Shown: positions 8,328 to 17,645 of the stretch, piece by piece
How the letters are laid out: each line of letters begins with the position of its first letter
Numbering within the stretch: position 1 is the stretch's first letter
NCBI RefSeq assembly: GCF_022647665.1
Contig: NZ_CP071872.1
Coordinates: forward strand, 6,076,001-6,140,000
Length of the DNA: 64,000 nucleotides
DNA from: Streptomyces formicae
Lineage (GTDB): Bacteria; Actinomycetota; Actinomycetes; Streptomycetales; Streptomycetaceae
Direction: 5' to 3'
Made by a program: the position numbers and the translations under genes
Notes under the pieces: generated by a model
What the model was told of the DNA's origin: nothing
Seen by the model: the letters and a program-made list of their open reading frames with translations, nothing else
Databases searched by the model: none

Positions 8328-9575
8328 TCACACCTGGGGCAGGAGCCGTACCGTCTCGGGGGCGCCGTCGCCGCCGGTCGCCGGCACCGCGCTGCCGGTC
8401 AGCCACTTGTCCCACGACAGGTTCCAGTCGCCGAATCCGTTGCCGAACGGATCCATCGTGCTGCCGAGGCTGTTGACGACCTTGACTATGTCTCCCTCGC
8501 GCACGGTGTTGTAGAACCATTCGGCGTTGCCGGTCGACATCCCGGTGCAGCCGTGGCTGACGTTGGCCCAGCCCTGGGAGCCCGCGGACCAGGGCGCCGC
8601 GTGGACGTACTCACCGCTCCAGGTGACGCGTGTCGCGTAGTAGACGGGCAGGTCGTACGACTCGGAGCTGCCCTCGGGTATGCCGATGCTGGTACCGCGC
8701 ATCCGGACGAAGTACTCCTTGCCGAGCACGACCTTGACGCCGTTGCGGGTGGAGAAGCCCGGCTTGCCGGTGGTCACCGGAATGGTGTTGATCACTTCTC
8801 CGTTGCGCAGCACCGTCATCTGATGCGTGGCGGCATCCGTTATGGCTTCTATTCGGTCGCCTATGGACAGCTTGAGCGGCTTCACCGTGCCCCCGTACAG
8901 CCCGTCGGCGATCCTGACGCCCTCCAGGTTGCTGACCACCTGCACGGTGGCGCCCGCGGGCCAGTACTCCATCGGGCGGTAGTGCAGCTTCTTGTCGTCC
9001 ACCCAGTGCCAGGCGCCGTCCACCCGAGGGCTGGAGCGCACGGTCAGCGAGCGTTCGATCGCGGCCCTGGCCACGGCGTCCGTCACCGGGGCGCTGAGCT
9101 CGGCGGTGAGCGGCTGGCCCACGCCGTAGGTGCCGGTCTTCGGGCCCAGTTCGACGCCCAGCAGGCGCCCGGCCGCTGCCGTCTCGAAAGTCTGGGTACG
9201 GACCCCGGGGGCGCCCTTGCCGTCCTCCGTGGCGACCTTGACGGTGTAGCGCGTACCGGCGGCGAGAGGGCCCGTGGAGCGCCATCTGCTGCCGTCGGCG
9301 GTGAGTTCGCCCGCCAGATAGCGGCCGGCGGTGTCCACGGCCGTGACATCCGTGATGCGGCCATCCTTGCCCTTGGCGATGACTTCCAGGGGTTTGTCGA
9401 GGGCGGCCTTGGCGCTCCCGGAGGGCGCGTTGAGGGAGACCTGCTTCGCCGCGTCGTACGGCCTCGCCGACAGCGGGTGGCGCTCCGGGCCGTCACAAGC
9501 GGCCGTCGCCGCCGCGAGGGACATGACCAGTACGGTGCAGCTGGCTATGGCGCGCTTGCGCGGTATGTCGTTCAT
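8328..9575 (-). CDS. L,D-transpeptidase lipoprotein with Ig-like domains
   Basis: A 415-residue lipoprotein that cross-links peptidoglycan stem peptides (3-3 links) on the outer face of the membrane. A signal peptide ends in a lipobox (AAATAAC). Two Ig-like domains follow, then a YkuD catalytic domain with YVHAAPW and the active-site Cys in NVSHGCTGM. I chose the ATG at 9575 because a TAGCGT -10-like hexamer ends 6 bases upstream, suggesting a leaderless message; a GTG two codons earlier is possible. It sits between the ctaE-qcr and ctaCDF groups. Confidence 0.9.
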   Translation of the reverse strand: MNDIPRKRAIASCTVLVMSLAAATAACDGPERHPLSARPYDAAKQVSLNAPSGSAKAALDKPLEVIAKGKDGRITDVTAVDTAGRYLAGELTADGSRWRSTGPLAAGTRYTVKVATEDGKGAPGVRTQTFETAAAGRLLGVELGPKTGTYGVGQPLTAELSAPVTDAVARAAIERSLTVRSSPRVDGAWHWVDDKKLHYRPMEYWPAGATVQVVSNLEGVRIADGLYGGTVKPLKLSIGDRIEAITDAATHQMTVLRNGEVINTIPVTTGKPGFSTRNGVKVVLGKEYFVRMRGTSIGIPEGSSESYDLPVYYATRVTWSGEYVHAAPWSAGSQGWANVSHGCTGMSTGNAEWFYNTVREGDIVKVVNSLGSTMDPFGNGFGDWNLSWDKWLTGSAVPATGGDGAPETVRLLPQV

Positions 9576-9629
9576 GAGCACACGCTATGGACAACGGCCC
9601 GCAGCGGCGCGCCGGATGACTGCAAACGA

Positions 9630-9670
9630 GGGGCCCGGACCTCACCCTTTCGGGTCAGTGTCCGGGCCCC
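9630..9670 (-). terminator. terminator after ctaF
   Basis: An 11-bp perfect stem (ggggcccggac / gtccgggcccc) encloses a shorter imperfect inner hairpin. It lies between the ctaF stop and the transpeptidase start. Confidence 0.75.
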
Positions 9671-9695
9671 TGCGCCGTGCTGAGCGGTGTGCTCG

Positions 9696-10094
9696 TTACT
9701 GGTTCTGGTTCTCGCCGCGGTAGTACTCGAAGACCCAGCCCCAGACGCCGACCAGGATCAGCGGTGCCGAGAAGTACAGCAGCCACCAGCCGATCGCGAT
9801 CGCGAGGAAGGCCAGGGCGCCGCCGATGGCCAGCGACAGCGGCTGCCAGCTGTGCGGGGAGAAGAAGCCGACCTCACCGGCCTCGTCCGCGACGTCGGCC
9901 TCCTTGTTGTCCTGCGCCATGGCGTCGACACGCCGGGCCGTGAAGGCCAGGTAGTAGCCGATCATGATCGCGAGACCGAAGGCCAGGAAGAGCGCCGTCG
10001 TACCGGCCGGCTCCTTCGACCACACGCCGTAGAGCACGGCCATGGCCAGGATGAAGACGCTCAGCCACAGGAACATCTTGCCCTGGATCTTCAC
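9696..10094 (-). CDS. ctaF: cytochrome c oxidase subunit IV
   Basis: A 132-residue protein with four hydrophobic helices ([74 protein letters not shown]), matching the actinobacterial-type subunit IV of the aa3 oxidase. Its ATG overlaps the ctaD stop by four bases, so it is the last gene of ctaC-ctaD-ctaF. A hairpin terminator follows. Confidence 0.93.
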   Translation of the reverse strand: MKIQGKMFLWLSVFILAMAVLYGVWSKEPAGTTALFLAFGLAIMIGYYLAFTARRVDAMAQDNKEADVADEAGEVGFFSPHSWQPLSLAIGGALAFLAIAIGWWLLYFSAPLILVGVWGWVFEYYRGENQNQ

Positions 10095-11833
10095 TTGCCG
10101 GCCTCCTTGTCACCGGTGATGGCACCGTGACCGGCGTGCTCGAGCTGGTCGAGGGCCGCGATCTCCGGGTGGTGCAGATCGAACGCCGGGGATTCGGAGC
10201 GGATCCTCGGCAGGGTGAGGAAGTTGTGGCGCGGCGGCGGGCAGGACGTAGCCCATTCGAGTGAACGGCCGTAGCCCCACGGATCGTCGACCTCGACCTT
10301 CTTGCCGTACTTGGCGGTCTTCCACACGTTGTAGAGGAACGGCAGGATCGACAGGCCCAGCAGGAACGAGCTGATCGTGGAGATGGTGTTCAGGGCGGTG
10401 AAACCGTCGGCCGCGAGGTAGTCCGCGTACCGGCGCGGCATGCCCTCGGCGCCCAGCCAGTGCTGGACGAGGAAGGTGCCGTGGAAGCCGATGAACAGCG
10501 TCCAGAAGGTGATCTTGCCGAGCCGCTCGTCCAGCATCTTGCCGGTGAACTTCGGCCACCAGAAGTGGAATCCGGCGAACATCGCGAAGACCACGGTGCC
10601 GAAGACGACGTAGTGGAAGTGCGCGACGACGAAGTACGAGTCGGAGACGTGGAAGTCCATCGGGGGCGAGGCCAGGATGACACCGGTCAGACCACCGAAG
10701 GTGAAGGTGATCAGGAAGCCGATCGTCCAGAGCATCGGGTTCTCGAAGGACAACGACCCCTTCCACATGGTGCCGATCCAGTTGAAGAACTTCACACCGG
10801 TCGGTACCGCGATCAGGAAGGTCATGAAGGAGAAGAACGGCAGCAGCACCCCGCCGGTGACGTACATGTGGTGGGCCCACACGGTCACGGACAGACCGGC
10901 GATCGCGATCGTCGCGGCCACCAGGCCGATGTAACCGAACATCGGCTTGCGGCTGAAGACCGGAATGATCTCCGAGACGATGCCGAAGAACGGCAGGGCG
11001 ATGATGTACACCTCTGGATGGCCGAAGAACCAGAAGAGGTGCTGCCACAGCAACGCGCCGCCGTTGGCGGAGTCGAAGACGTGGGCGCCGAACTTACGGT
11101 CGGCCTCCAGGGCGAACAGCGCCGCGGCCAGCACCGGGAAGGCCAGCAGGACCAGCACACCGGTCAGCAGCACGTTCCAGGTGAAGATCGGCATACGGAA
11201 CATCGTCATGCCGGGCGCGCGCATGCAGATGATCGTGGTGATGAAGTTGACCGAACCGAGGATCGTGCCGAAGCCGGAGAAGGCCAGACCCATGATCCAC
11301 ATGTCGGCGCCGACACCCGGCGAGCGGACCGCGTCCGACAGCGGGGAGTAGGCGAACCAGCCGAAGTCGGCCGCACCCTGCGGGGTGAGGAAGCCGGCCA
11401 CCGCGATGATCGAGCCGAAGAGGTACAGCCAGTACGCGAACATGTTCAGCCGCGGGAACGCCACGTCGGGCGCGCCGATCTGCAGCGGCATGATCCAGTT
11501 CGCGAATCCGGCGAACAGCGGCGTCGCGAACATCAGCAGCATGATCGTGCCGTGCATCGTGAACGCCTGGTTGAACTGCTCGTTCGACATGATCTGCGTG
11601 CCCGGACGGGCCAGCTCGGCGCGCATGAAGAGCGCCAGGAGGCCGCCGATGCAGAAGAAGACGAACGACGTGACCAGGTAGAGCGTACCGATGGTCTTGT
11701 GGTCGGTGGTGGTCAGCCACTTCACCACCACACTGCCGGGCTGCCTGCGCCGGACCGGGATCTCGTTCTCGTACGCATCAGTACGCGAGGCACCTGCCGT
11801 CGCGGCACCCTGAGGTTCGTTGAGGATGCTCAC
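10091..11833 (-). CDS. ctaD: cytochrome c oxidase subunit I
   Basis: A 580-residue catalytic subunit of the aa3 oxidase that binds haem a, haem a3 and CuB and reduces oxygen to water. Haem-copper oxidase landmarks are present: the haem a ligand region [12 protein letters not shown], the CuB/cross-linked His-Tyr motif [20 protein letters not shown], and [15 protein letters not shown]. It overlaps ctaC and ctaF by four bases on either side, giving a tightly coupled ctaCDF unit. Confidence 0.97.
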   Translation of the reverse strand: MSILNEPQGAATAGASRTDAYENEIPVRRRQPGSVVVKWLTTTDHKTIGTLYLVTSFVFFCIGGLLALFMRAELARPGTQIMSNEQFNQAFTMHGTIMLLMFATPLFAGFANWIMPLQIGAPDVAFPRLNMFAYWLYLFGSIIAVAGFLTPQGAADFGWFAYSPLSDAVRSPGVGADMWIMGLAFSGFGTILGSVNFITTIICMRAPGMTMFRMPIFTWNVLLTGVLVLLAFPVLAAALFALEADRKFGAHVFDSANGGALLWQHLFWFFGHPEVYIIALPFFGIVSEIIPVFSRKPMFGYIGLVAATIAIAGLSVTVWAHHMYVTGGVLLPFFSFMTFLIAVPTGVKFFNWIGTMWKGSLSFENPMLWTIGFLITFTFGGLTGVILASPPMDFHVSDSYFVVAHFHYVVFGTVVFAMFAGFHFWWPKFTGKMLDERLGKITFWTLFIGFHGTFLVQHWLGAEGMPRRYADYLAADGFTALNTISTISSFLLGLSILPFLYNVWKTAKYGKKVEVDDPWGYGRSLEWATSCPPPRHNFLTLPRIRSESPAFDLHHPEIAALDQLEHAGHGAITGDKEAGK

Positions 11834-12825
11834 AGTTGGTTCTTCTCCGCATTCCGGGCCGGGTCCGACTGCTCAATGCCCGACGGGACGAAGCCGGTCT
11901 GCCCCTTCTCGGCGAGCTCCTTCAGGTGCTGCTGGTAGCGCTCCGGGGAGACGACCTTCACATTGAAGAGCATCCGGGAGTGGTCGACACCGCAGAGCTC
12001 CGCGCACTTGCCGAGGAAGGTGCCCTCCTGGGACGGCGTCACCTCGAAGACATTGGTGTGACCGGGGATGACGTCCTGCTTGAAGAGGAAGGGGACGACC
12101 CAGAAGGAGTGGATGACGTCACGGGAGGTCAGGATGAACCGGACCTTCTCGCCCTTCGGCAGCCACAGGGTCGGACCGGGGTTCCCCGTCTGCGGGTTCC
12201 TGTCACCCGGGATGCCCGCGTCGTAGACGCCCTCGGCACCCGCCGGGAAGTCGTTGTTGTACTGGTCCGGAATCGCGTTCAGTTCCTTCTGGGCCTGAGC
12301 GTCGCCGGTGGCGGGGTTGCCGTCCACGTCCTCCAGGTAGTTGAAGCCCCAGCTCCACTGGTAGCCGACCACGTTGATGGTGTGGGCCGGCTTGTCGGAG
12401 AGGGCGAGGAGCTTCGACTCGTCCCGCGCGGTGAAGTAGAAGAGCACCGAGACGATGATGAGCGGAACCACGGTGTACAGCGCCTCGATGGGCATGTTGT
12501 ACCGGGTCTGCGGGGGAACCTCGATCTTGGTGCGGCTGCGCCTGTGGAAGATGACGCTCCACAGGATCAGACCCCATACCAGCACGCCCACGGCGAGGGC
12601 GGCCGCCCAGGAACCCTGCCAGAGGGAGAGGATCCGCGGAGCCTCTTCCGTGACGGGGGTGGGCATACCAAGGCGGGGGAAGTCCTTGTATGTGCAACCG
12701 GTGGCGGTTGCCAGGATCAGGCCCGCAGTCAGCACCTGCGGCAGCGTCCGCCGCATCGGGCGCCGCGACGTGGGGGTACCACCCGCGCCTTGGCTGCGGG
12801 GGAGGTCGGAGCCGTTGGGACTCAC
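11830..12825 (-). CDS. ctaC: cytochrome c oxidase subunit II
   Basis: A 331-residue lipoprotein-type subunit II that accepts electrons at its CuA centre. The lipobox is ATATGC, two membrane helices follow ([20 protein letters not shown] and the [14 protein letters not shown] stretch), and the CuA loop is [14 protein letters not shown] with the upstream His in DVIHSFWV. I chose the GTG at 12825 because GGGAAGG lies 6-8 bases upstream; an open frame continues to 12930 but without a ribosome site. Residues 7-18 (LPRSQGAGG region) are encoded by a palindromic repeat copy and look like a late insertion ahead of the signal peptide. Confidence 0.95.
   Translation of the reverse strand: MSPNGSDLPRSQGAGGTPTSRRPMRRTLPQVLTAGLILATATGCTYKDFPRLGMPTPVTEEAPRILSLWQGSWAAALAVGVLVWGLILWSVIFHRRSRTKIEVPPQTRYNMPIEALYTVVPLIIVSVLFYFTARDESKLLALSDKPAHTINVVGYQWSWGFNYLEDVDGNPATGDAQAQKELNAIPDQYNNDFPAGAEGVYDAGIPGDRNPQTGNPGPTLWLPKGEKVRFILTSRDVIHSFWVVPFLFKQDVIPGHTNVFEVTPSQEGTFLGKCAELCGVDHSRMLFNVKVVSPERYQQHLKELAEKGQTGFVPSGIEQSDPARNAEKNQL
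12771..12806. repeat. REP-like palindromic unit inside ctaC
   Basis: A copy of the tgggggcacctccc...gggggag repeat family also seen at 17785-17822. Here the ends are tgggggtaccaccc and gcgggggaggt. It is in frame within the first codons of ctaC. Confidence 0.5.
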
Positions 12826-13175
12826 GTAGCGCCTTCCCGAGAGTCTCGCCCGCGCGGCCGGCCGCGGCCGTCTCGCTGGTCGGTCGCCGGCCCTGACGCG
12901 GGCAGGGGTTTGGATGTTTATGCGGACCAAACCCTACTGGACGCTATTTGGGGTCGCGCGGGGAGGGTGCCCAACGCGCCGCCGGACGACCCGAAGGGGT
13001 GGAAGGCACCTATTTGCGGGCTCGGTTCACCTCCGGGGCGCCATCAGCCTCCCCCTGCCTTCGGTGGGGGAGCCCGGTCGACGCCCTTCGGCTCACTCGC
13101 CGCGCCTGCCTACCCGGTTCGGGCCTGCCCACCCGGGGTGACGCTTCGTCGGACGGAGAGCGTTAGCGTGGCAGC
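12826..13175. other. 350-bp divergent promoter region between ctaC and the desulfurase gene
   Basis: No gene is supported. It holds the ctaC ribosome site next to 12826, a small hairpin at 13049-13072 (ctccccc / gggggag with a 10-base loop), and a TAGCGT -10-like hexamer at 13164-13169 serving the rightward gene. An AT-richer patch at 12905-12955 may contain the ctaC promoter. Confidence 0.5.
13164..13169 (+). promoter_or_regulatory. -10-like element for a leaderless cysteine desulfurase message
   Basis: TAGCGT ends 6 bases before the GTG start of the fused desulfurase. At that distance transcription would begin at or very near the start codon. The closest purine-rich motif (ggagag) is too far upstream for a normal ribosome site. 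Confidence 0.4.
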
Positions 13176-14540
13176 GTGCCCTACTTCGACGCCGCATCGT
13201 CCGCTCCGCTCCATCCGGTCGCCCGGCAGGCCCTGCAGGCCGCCCTCGACGAGGGCTGGGCCGATCCCGCCCGGCTCTACCGGGAGGGCCGGCGCGCGCG
13301 GATGCTCCTGGACGCGGCGCGGGAGACGGCGGCGGCGGCCGTGGGGTGCCGCCCGGACGAGCTCGTTTTCACCTCTTCGGGTACGCGTGCCGTCCACGCG
13401 GGCATCGCCGGCGCGATGGCGGGCCGCCGGCGTGTCGGCGGCCATCTCGTCGTCTCGGCGGTGGAGCACTCGGCGGTGCTGCACGCGGCGGAGGGCTTCG
13501 CGGCCACCGAGGTCCCGGTGGCCCGCACCGGCGCGGTCGACCCGGCCGCCTTCGGCGCGGCGCTGCGGGACGACACGGCGCTGGCCTGCCTCCAGTCCGC
13601 GAACCACGAGGTGGGTACGGAGCAGCCGGTCGCCGAGGTCGCCTCGGTGTGCCGCACGGCAGGGGTGCCGCTGCTCGTCGACGCGGCCCAGTCGCTGGCG
13701 TGGGGCCCGGTCGCCGGTGACTGGTCGCTGCTGGCGGCGAGCGCCCACAAATGGGGCGGACCGGCGGGGGTGGGGCTGCTCGCCGTCCGCAAAGGTGTCC
13801 GCTTCTCGTCCCAAGGCCCGGTGGACGAACGGGAGTCCGGGCGCGCGCCCGGCTTCGAGAACATCCCGGCGATCGTGGCGGCGGCGGCATCGCTGCGGGC
13901 CGTACGGGACGAGGCGGCGGCCGAGTCCGCCCGGCTGCGGGCGCTGGTGGACCGGATCCGTACGCGGGTCCCGGAGCTGGTGCCGGATGTCGAGGTGGTC
14001 GGCGACCCGGTGCGGCGGCTGCCGCATCTGGTCACCTTCTCCTGTCTCTATGTCGACGGGGAGACAGTGCTGCACGAGCTGGACCGCGCCGGGTTCTCCG
14101 TCTCGTCGGGTTCGTCGTGCACGAGCTCGACGCTGACCCCGAGCCATGTGCTGCGGGCGATGGGGGTGCTGAGCGAGGGCAATGTGCGCGTGTCGCTGCC
14201 GCTGGGCACGGCGGAGGAGGAGGTGGACCGCTTCCTGGAGGTCCTGCCCGGGGTCGTCGCCGACGTCCGCCGCCGTCTCGACGCGCCGGCGTCCGCCGTG
14301 CCCTCCCCCGCGCCCGGGTCCCTCGTCGTGGACTCCCTGGGCAAGCGCTGCCCCGTCCCCGTGATCGAGCTGGCGAAGGTCATCGGCGATGTGCCGGTGG
14401 GCGGCACGGTGACGGTGCTGTCCGACGACGAGGCGGCGCGGCTGGACATCCCGGCGTGGTGCGAGATGCGGGACCAGGAGTACGTGGGGGAGCAGCCGGC
14501 GGAGCGGGGCACGGCGTACGTGGTGCGGCGGCGCGGCTGA
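13176..14540 (+). CDS. cysteine desulfurase fused to a TusA sulfur-carrier domain
   Basis: A 454-residue fusion. Residues 1 to about 365 are a class V PLP cysteine desulfurase (IscS/NifS type) with Schiff-base lysine K192 in SAHKWGG and the persulfide-forming C315 in SGSSCTSS. A short proline-rich linker leads to a TusA-like domain (about 384-454) with its acceptor C392 in the CPxP motif (KRCPVPVIELAK). In bacteria with separate proteins, the desulfurase hands its persulfide to TusA for tRNA thiolation or cofactor synthesis; here donor and first acceptor are one chain. The GTG start has no ribosome site and is probably leaderless. Nearby erpA and nadA make Fe-S and sulfur handling a local theme. 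Confidence 0.9.
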   Translation: MPYFDAASSAPLHPVARQALQAALDEGWADPARLYREGRRARMLLDAARETAAAAVGCRPDELVFTSSGTRAVHAGIAGAMAGRRRVGGHLVVSAVEHSAVLHAAEGFAATEVPVARTGAVDPAAFGAALRDDTALACLQSANHEVGTEQPVAEVASVCRTAGVPLLVDAAQSLAWGPVAGDWSLLAASAHKWGGPAGVGLLAVRKGVRFSSQGPVDERESGRAPGFENIPAIVAAAASLRAVRDEAAAESARLRALVDRIRTRVPELVPDVEVVGDPVRRLPHLVTFSCLYVDGETVLHELDRAGFSVSSGSSCTSSTLTPSHVLRAMGVLSEGNVRVSLPLGTAEEEVDRFLEVLPGVVADVRRRLDAPASAVPSPAPGSLVVDSLGKRCPVPVIELAKVIGDVPVGGTVTVLSDDEAARLDIPAWCEMRDQEYVGEQPAERGTAYVVRRRG

Positions 14541-14550
14541 CGGGGCTGAC

Positions 14551-14576
14551 GGGGTTCCGCCCCGGGGCGGAACCCC
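14551..14576. terminator. bidirectional terminator between two convergent genes
   Basis: A perfect palindrome (ggggttccgcccc / ggggcggaacccc, 13 bp per arm) lies 10 bases past the desulfurase stop and 6 bases before the end of the convergent kinase gene. Confidence 0.85.
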
Positions 14577-14582
14577 GGGGCA

Positions 14583-15557
14583 CTACGACAGGTGGGCCCG
14601 GACCTCGGAGGCCGCGTCGTCGCCGTACGCCTTCGTGAAGCGCTCCATGAAGTGGGCGCGGCGCAGCGTGTACTCCTGCGTGCCCAGGGTCTCGATGACC
14701 AGGGTCGCCAGCATGCAGCCGACCTGCGCCGCACGCTCCAGGCCCACGCCCCAGGACAGGCCAGAGAGGAAGCCCGCGCGGAAGGCGTCGCCGACGCCGG
14801 TCGGGTCGACCTTGGAGTCCTCCTCGGGGCAGCCGACCTCGATGCCCGGCTCGCCGGCGCGCTCGATGCGCACGCCACGGGAGCCGAGCGTGGTGACGCG
14901 GTGGCCGACGCGGGAGAGGATCTCCTCGTCGCTCCAGCCGGTCTTGGACTCGATGAGCCCCTTCTCGTACTCGTTGGAGAAGAGGTAGGTCGCCCCGTCC
15001 AGCAGTATCCGGATCTCGTCCCCGCTCATGCGCGCGATCTGCTGCGAGAAGTCCGCCGCGAACGGGATCCCCCGCGAACGGCACTCCTCGGTGTGGCGCA
15101 GCATCGCCTCCGGGTCGTCGGCGCCGATCAGCACCAGGTCGAGACCGCTGACCCGGTCCGCGACCGACTTCAGCTCGATCTGGCGGGCCTCGCTCATCGC
15201 GCCCGTGTAGAAGGAGCCGATCTGGTTGTGGTCGGCGTCGGTGGTGCAGACGAAGCGCGCGGTGTGGAGCACCTCGGAGATCCGGACGGACGCGGTGTCC
15301 ACCCCGTGCCGGTCCAGCCAGGCCCGGTACTCGTCGAAGTCCGACCCGGCCGCGCCGACCAGGATCGGGCGGGTGCCGAGCTGACCCATGCCGAAGCAGA
15401 TGTTCGCGCCGACGCCTCCCCTGCGCACGTCGAGGTTGTCGACCAGGAAGGAGAGGGAGACCGTGTGCAGCTGCTCCGCGACCAGCTGGTCGGAGAAGCG
15501 GCCGGGGAAGGTCATGAGGTGGTCGGTGGCGATGGAGCCGGTGACTGCGATGCGCAC
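14583..15557 (-). CDS. PfkB-family carbohydrate kinase, probably adenosine kinase
   Basis: A 324-residue ribokinase-fold enzyme. It shows the N-terminal substrate region (TGSIATDHLMTFPGRF), the di-glycine hinge RRGGVGANICFGMGQLG, and the anion-hole/catalytic-base motif DPTGVGDAFRAGFL. This sequence type matches the mycobacterial/streptomycete adenosine kinase group more than fructokinases, so phosphorylation of adenosine to AMP is my preferred role; the substrate is inferred. It is convergent with the desulfurase gene and divergent from a short unknown gene. Confidence 0.85.
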   Translation of the reverse strand: MRIAVTGSIATDHLMTFPGRFSDQLVAEQLHTVSLSFLVDNLDVRRGGVGANICFGMGQLGTRPILVGAAGSDFDEYRAWLDRHGVDTASVRISEVLHTARFVCTTDADHNQIGSFYTGAMSEARQIELKSVADRVSGLDLVLIGADDPEAMLRHTEECRSRGIPFAADFSQQIARMSGDEIRILLDGATYLFSNEYEKGLIESKTGWSDEEILSRVGHRVTTLGSRGVRIERAGEPGIEVGCPEEDSKVDPTGVGDAFRAGFLSGLSWGVGLERAAQVGCMLATLVIETLGTQEYTLRRAHFMERFTKAYGDDAASEVRAHLS

Positions 15558-15697
15558 GGCGAGCTGCTCCTGGTCCTGGGGGGAGGCGGCGGGCGTTGAC
15601 AGTTAACGCTACCGGTTTCCGTGCTCCGTCTCGTAGGGCGAGAAACTACCCGATAGTAGGTCTTTTTCCGCCACTCAGCCGTGCGTACGGTGCCCCT

Positions 15698-15910
15698 ATG
15701 CCGAACCACAGAGTCCCGCGTGACCTGCGGGAGACCGAGACCGAGACCAGCCTCGCCGAGCTGTGCGGGGACAGCGCACGGATGGCCCCGCACTGGGCCG
15801 CACCGCCGGCCGCCGCGGCCGCACCGGTGCCGCCGTCCTCGATCCACGGCGTGGTGGTGCCGCGCGCCTCGGCGCGTCTGGTCGGCTCGATGACCGAGTA
15901 CGGCGACTGA
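15698..15910 (+). CDS. small protein of unknown function, 70 aa
   Basis: A short frame starting MPNHRVPRDLRETETETSLAEL and ending SMTEYGD, with an Ala/Pro-rich middle. I recognise no domain and no membrane segment. No ribosome site precedes the ATG, but TACGGT ends 6 bases upstream, as expected of a leaderless message. The codon third-position GC pattern supports coding. It lies 98 bp before the next gene in the same direction and may share its promoter. Confidence 0.55.
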   Translation: MPNHRVPRDLRETETETSLAELCGDSARMAPHWAAPPAAAAAPVPPSSIHGVVVPRASARLVGSMTEYGD

Positions 15911-16008
15911 CCCGCACGGGAACTGACCCGCACGGGAAACGGGAACCGCGCACTCCCCCGGCCCGTCACAGGGGTGTCCCCCGTCACGGGTCCCCAAGGA
16001 GCGATGCG

Positions 16009-17457
16009 GTGAACAGCACGGAGCGGCCCCCCACGACCACGGCCGACGACGGCCCGCGCAGGCGGCGTTCCCGGCTGGCCGTCGCCTCGGTGGCCGCGGC
16101 GGTCCTGCTCGCCGGGGGCGGTGGTGCGTACTGGGCCACGTCTGCCTCCGACGGCGGCAGCGGTACGGCGCCGGGCGCGCGCACCAGCCCTCCCCCGCTG
16201 GCCCTGGACGGCGCCGCCGAGACCGGCCCGCCCTCCGGGATCGCGCCGGGCGAGCCCGACCCGGCCGGTGTGCGGTACCGGGCCGCGGTCGAGCTGCCGG
16301 ACGGCCCGGAGTCGGCACCCGTGTACCGGGCCTCCGGCACGGTCGGCGCGGCCGACGCCACACGGCTGGCCGCGGCCCTGGGGGTGCCGGGCACCCCGCG
16401 CGCCGTCGGTGACCTCTGGAAGATCGGCGCCGAGAAGGACTCCGGCGGCCCGATGCTCCAGGTGAACCGGAAGGCCCCGGGGACCTGGACGTTCGCCCGG
16501 TTCGGCCCGACGCCGAAGGGCGACGACTGCACCAGGGTGAAGCCCTGTCCGGGCGGCGGGGCCCCGCCCGCCGGCACGAGCGGCGAGTCCGTCCACCCCC
16601 CGGTGAGCGAGGAGGCCGCGAAGAAGGCCGCCGCTCCCGTGCTCGCGGCGGTGGGCCAGGGCGACGCCCGGCTGGACGCGACGCAGACACTGGACGCGCT
16701 CCGGGTCGTGAACGCCGATCCGCTGGTCGGCGGGCTGCCGACGTACGGCTGGACCACCGGGATCACCGTCGGCGCGGACGGCCAGGTGGTCGGCGGCAGC
16801 GGGCAGCTGGCGAAGCCGGTGAAGGGCGCGGACTATCCGGTGACCGGCGCGCAGGAGACGCTGAAGCGGCTCAACGGCGCGCAGCTCGCCAAGCCCTCGA
16901 TCGGCGGCTGCGCGACGCCCGTCCCCGCGGACAAGCCGGCCGCGCCGTGCGAGCCGGAGCGCCGCGCGGCGCCGGCGGTGACGATCAGCGGGGCGGTCTT
17001 CGGGCTCGCCGTGCACTCGGTGGCGGGCCGGCCCGCGCTCGTACCGTCCTGGCTCTTCGAGGTCGACACGGAGGGTGACGCCCGGCCGTACACGATCACG
17101 CACCCGGCCGTGGCGCCCGAGTTCCTGAAGCCCGCGTCCACGTCACCGCCGAAGCCGGAGCCGGAGCCGTCGGGGCTGCCGGAGACGTCCGACCGCCAGG
17201 TCGAGTCGTACGCCGTGTCGGCCGACGGCCGGACGCTGACCCTGCGCTTCTGGGGCGGGGTGTGCAGCGACTACTCGGGTGCCGCGGAAGAGAGCGCCAC
17301 CGAGGTGCGGGTACGGATCGTCGAGAAACGGCAGGACCCGGACCGGGTCTGCATCATGATCGCGAAGGAGCTCACCGAGAAGGTCGTCCTGGACCGCCCG
17401 CTGGGCGACCGGAAGGTCCTCGACGTGGTGAGCGACCAGGCGGTCCCGCGCCGCTAG
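16009..17457 (+). CDS. membrane-anchored secreted protein of unknown function
   Basis: A 482-residue protein: a basic cytosolic N-terminus (PRRRRSRLAVA), one membrane segment (about residues 23-42, ending GGGGAYWATS), then a long extracellular part. The exported part is Pro/Gly-rich at first and later has Cys pairs (TRVKPCPGGG; GGCATPVPADKPAAPCEPE), suggesting disulfides. I recognise no catalytic motif. The GTG at 16009 is chosen for the AAGGA site 8 bases upstream; the frame is open further upstream but without a ribosome site. Its TAG stop is the edge of an inverted-repeat element. Confidence 0.7.
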   Translation: MNSTERPPTTTADDGPRRRRSRLAVASVAAAVLLAGGGGAYWATSASDGGSGTAPGARTSPPPLALDGAAETGPPSGIAPGEPDPAGVRYRAAVELPDGPESAPVYRASGTVGAADATRLAAALGVPGTPRAVGDLWKIGAEKDSGGPMLQVNRKAPGTWTFARFGPTPKGDDCTRVKPCPGGGAPPAGTSGESVHPPVSEEAAKKAAAPVLAAVGQGDARLDATQTLDALRVVNADPLVGGLPTYGWTTGITVGADGQVVGGSGQLAKPVKGADYPVTGAQETLKRLNGAQLAKPSIGGCATPVPADKPAAPCEPERRAAPAVTISGAVFGLAVHSVAGRPALVPSWLFEVDTEGDARPYTITHPAVAPEFLKPASTSPPKPEPEPSGLPETSDRQVESYAVSADGRTLTLRFWGGVCSDYSGAAEESATEVRVRIVEKRQDPDRVCIMIAKELTEKVVLDRPLGDRKVLDVVSDQAVPRR

Positions 17458-17643
17458 GGCCTGTCGTTCGGAGCTTGCCGGGCTCGCGCGCCCTGGCACG
17501 CACTCCCCCGTAGCCCTTCGGGCACGGGAGGTGCCCCACCGCAGTGGCTCCTTCCTCCGCCTTGCAGCTGCACGCACCGCTGTGACATCAGCCGCTCCGC
17601 GGCGGGCCGCTCACTGATCCGGCCTGATCCGAACGACAGGCCC
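17457..17643. repeat. 187-bp inverted-repeat element A (MITE-like)
   Basis: It is bounded by exact 16-bp inverted ends: gggcctgtcgttcgga at 17457-17472 and its complement at 17628-17643. The first G is the last base of the TAG stop of the preceding gene. The interior carries a hairpin (cactcccccg ... cgggaggtgcc, 17501-17536) and no coding frame. Relatives lie at 62960-63001 and, decayed, at 46237-46263. Confidence 0.8.
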
Positions 17644-17645
17644 TG

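Noticed and set aside
7883-8476. Alternative frame over the receiver-like gene
   Set aside because: The 7902 frame has a ribosome site and receiver-like strands; the alternative is Arg/Gly-rich noise.
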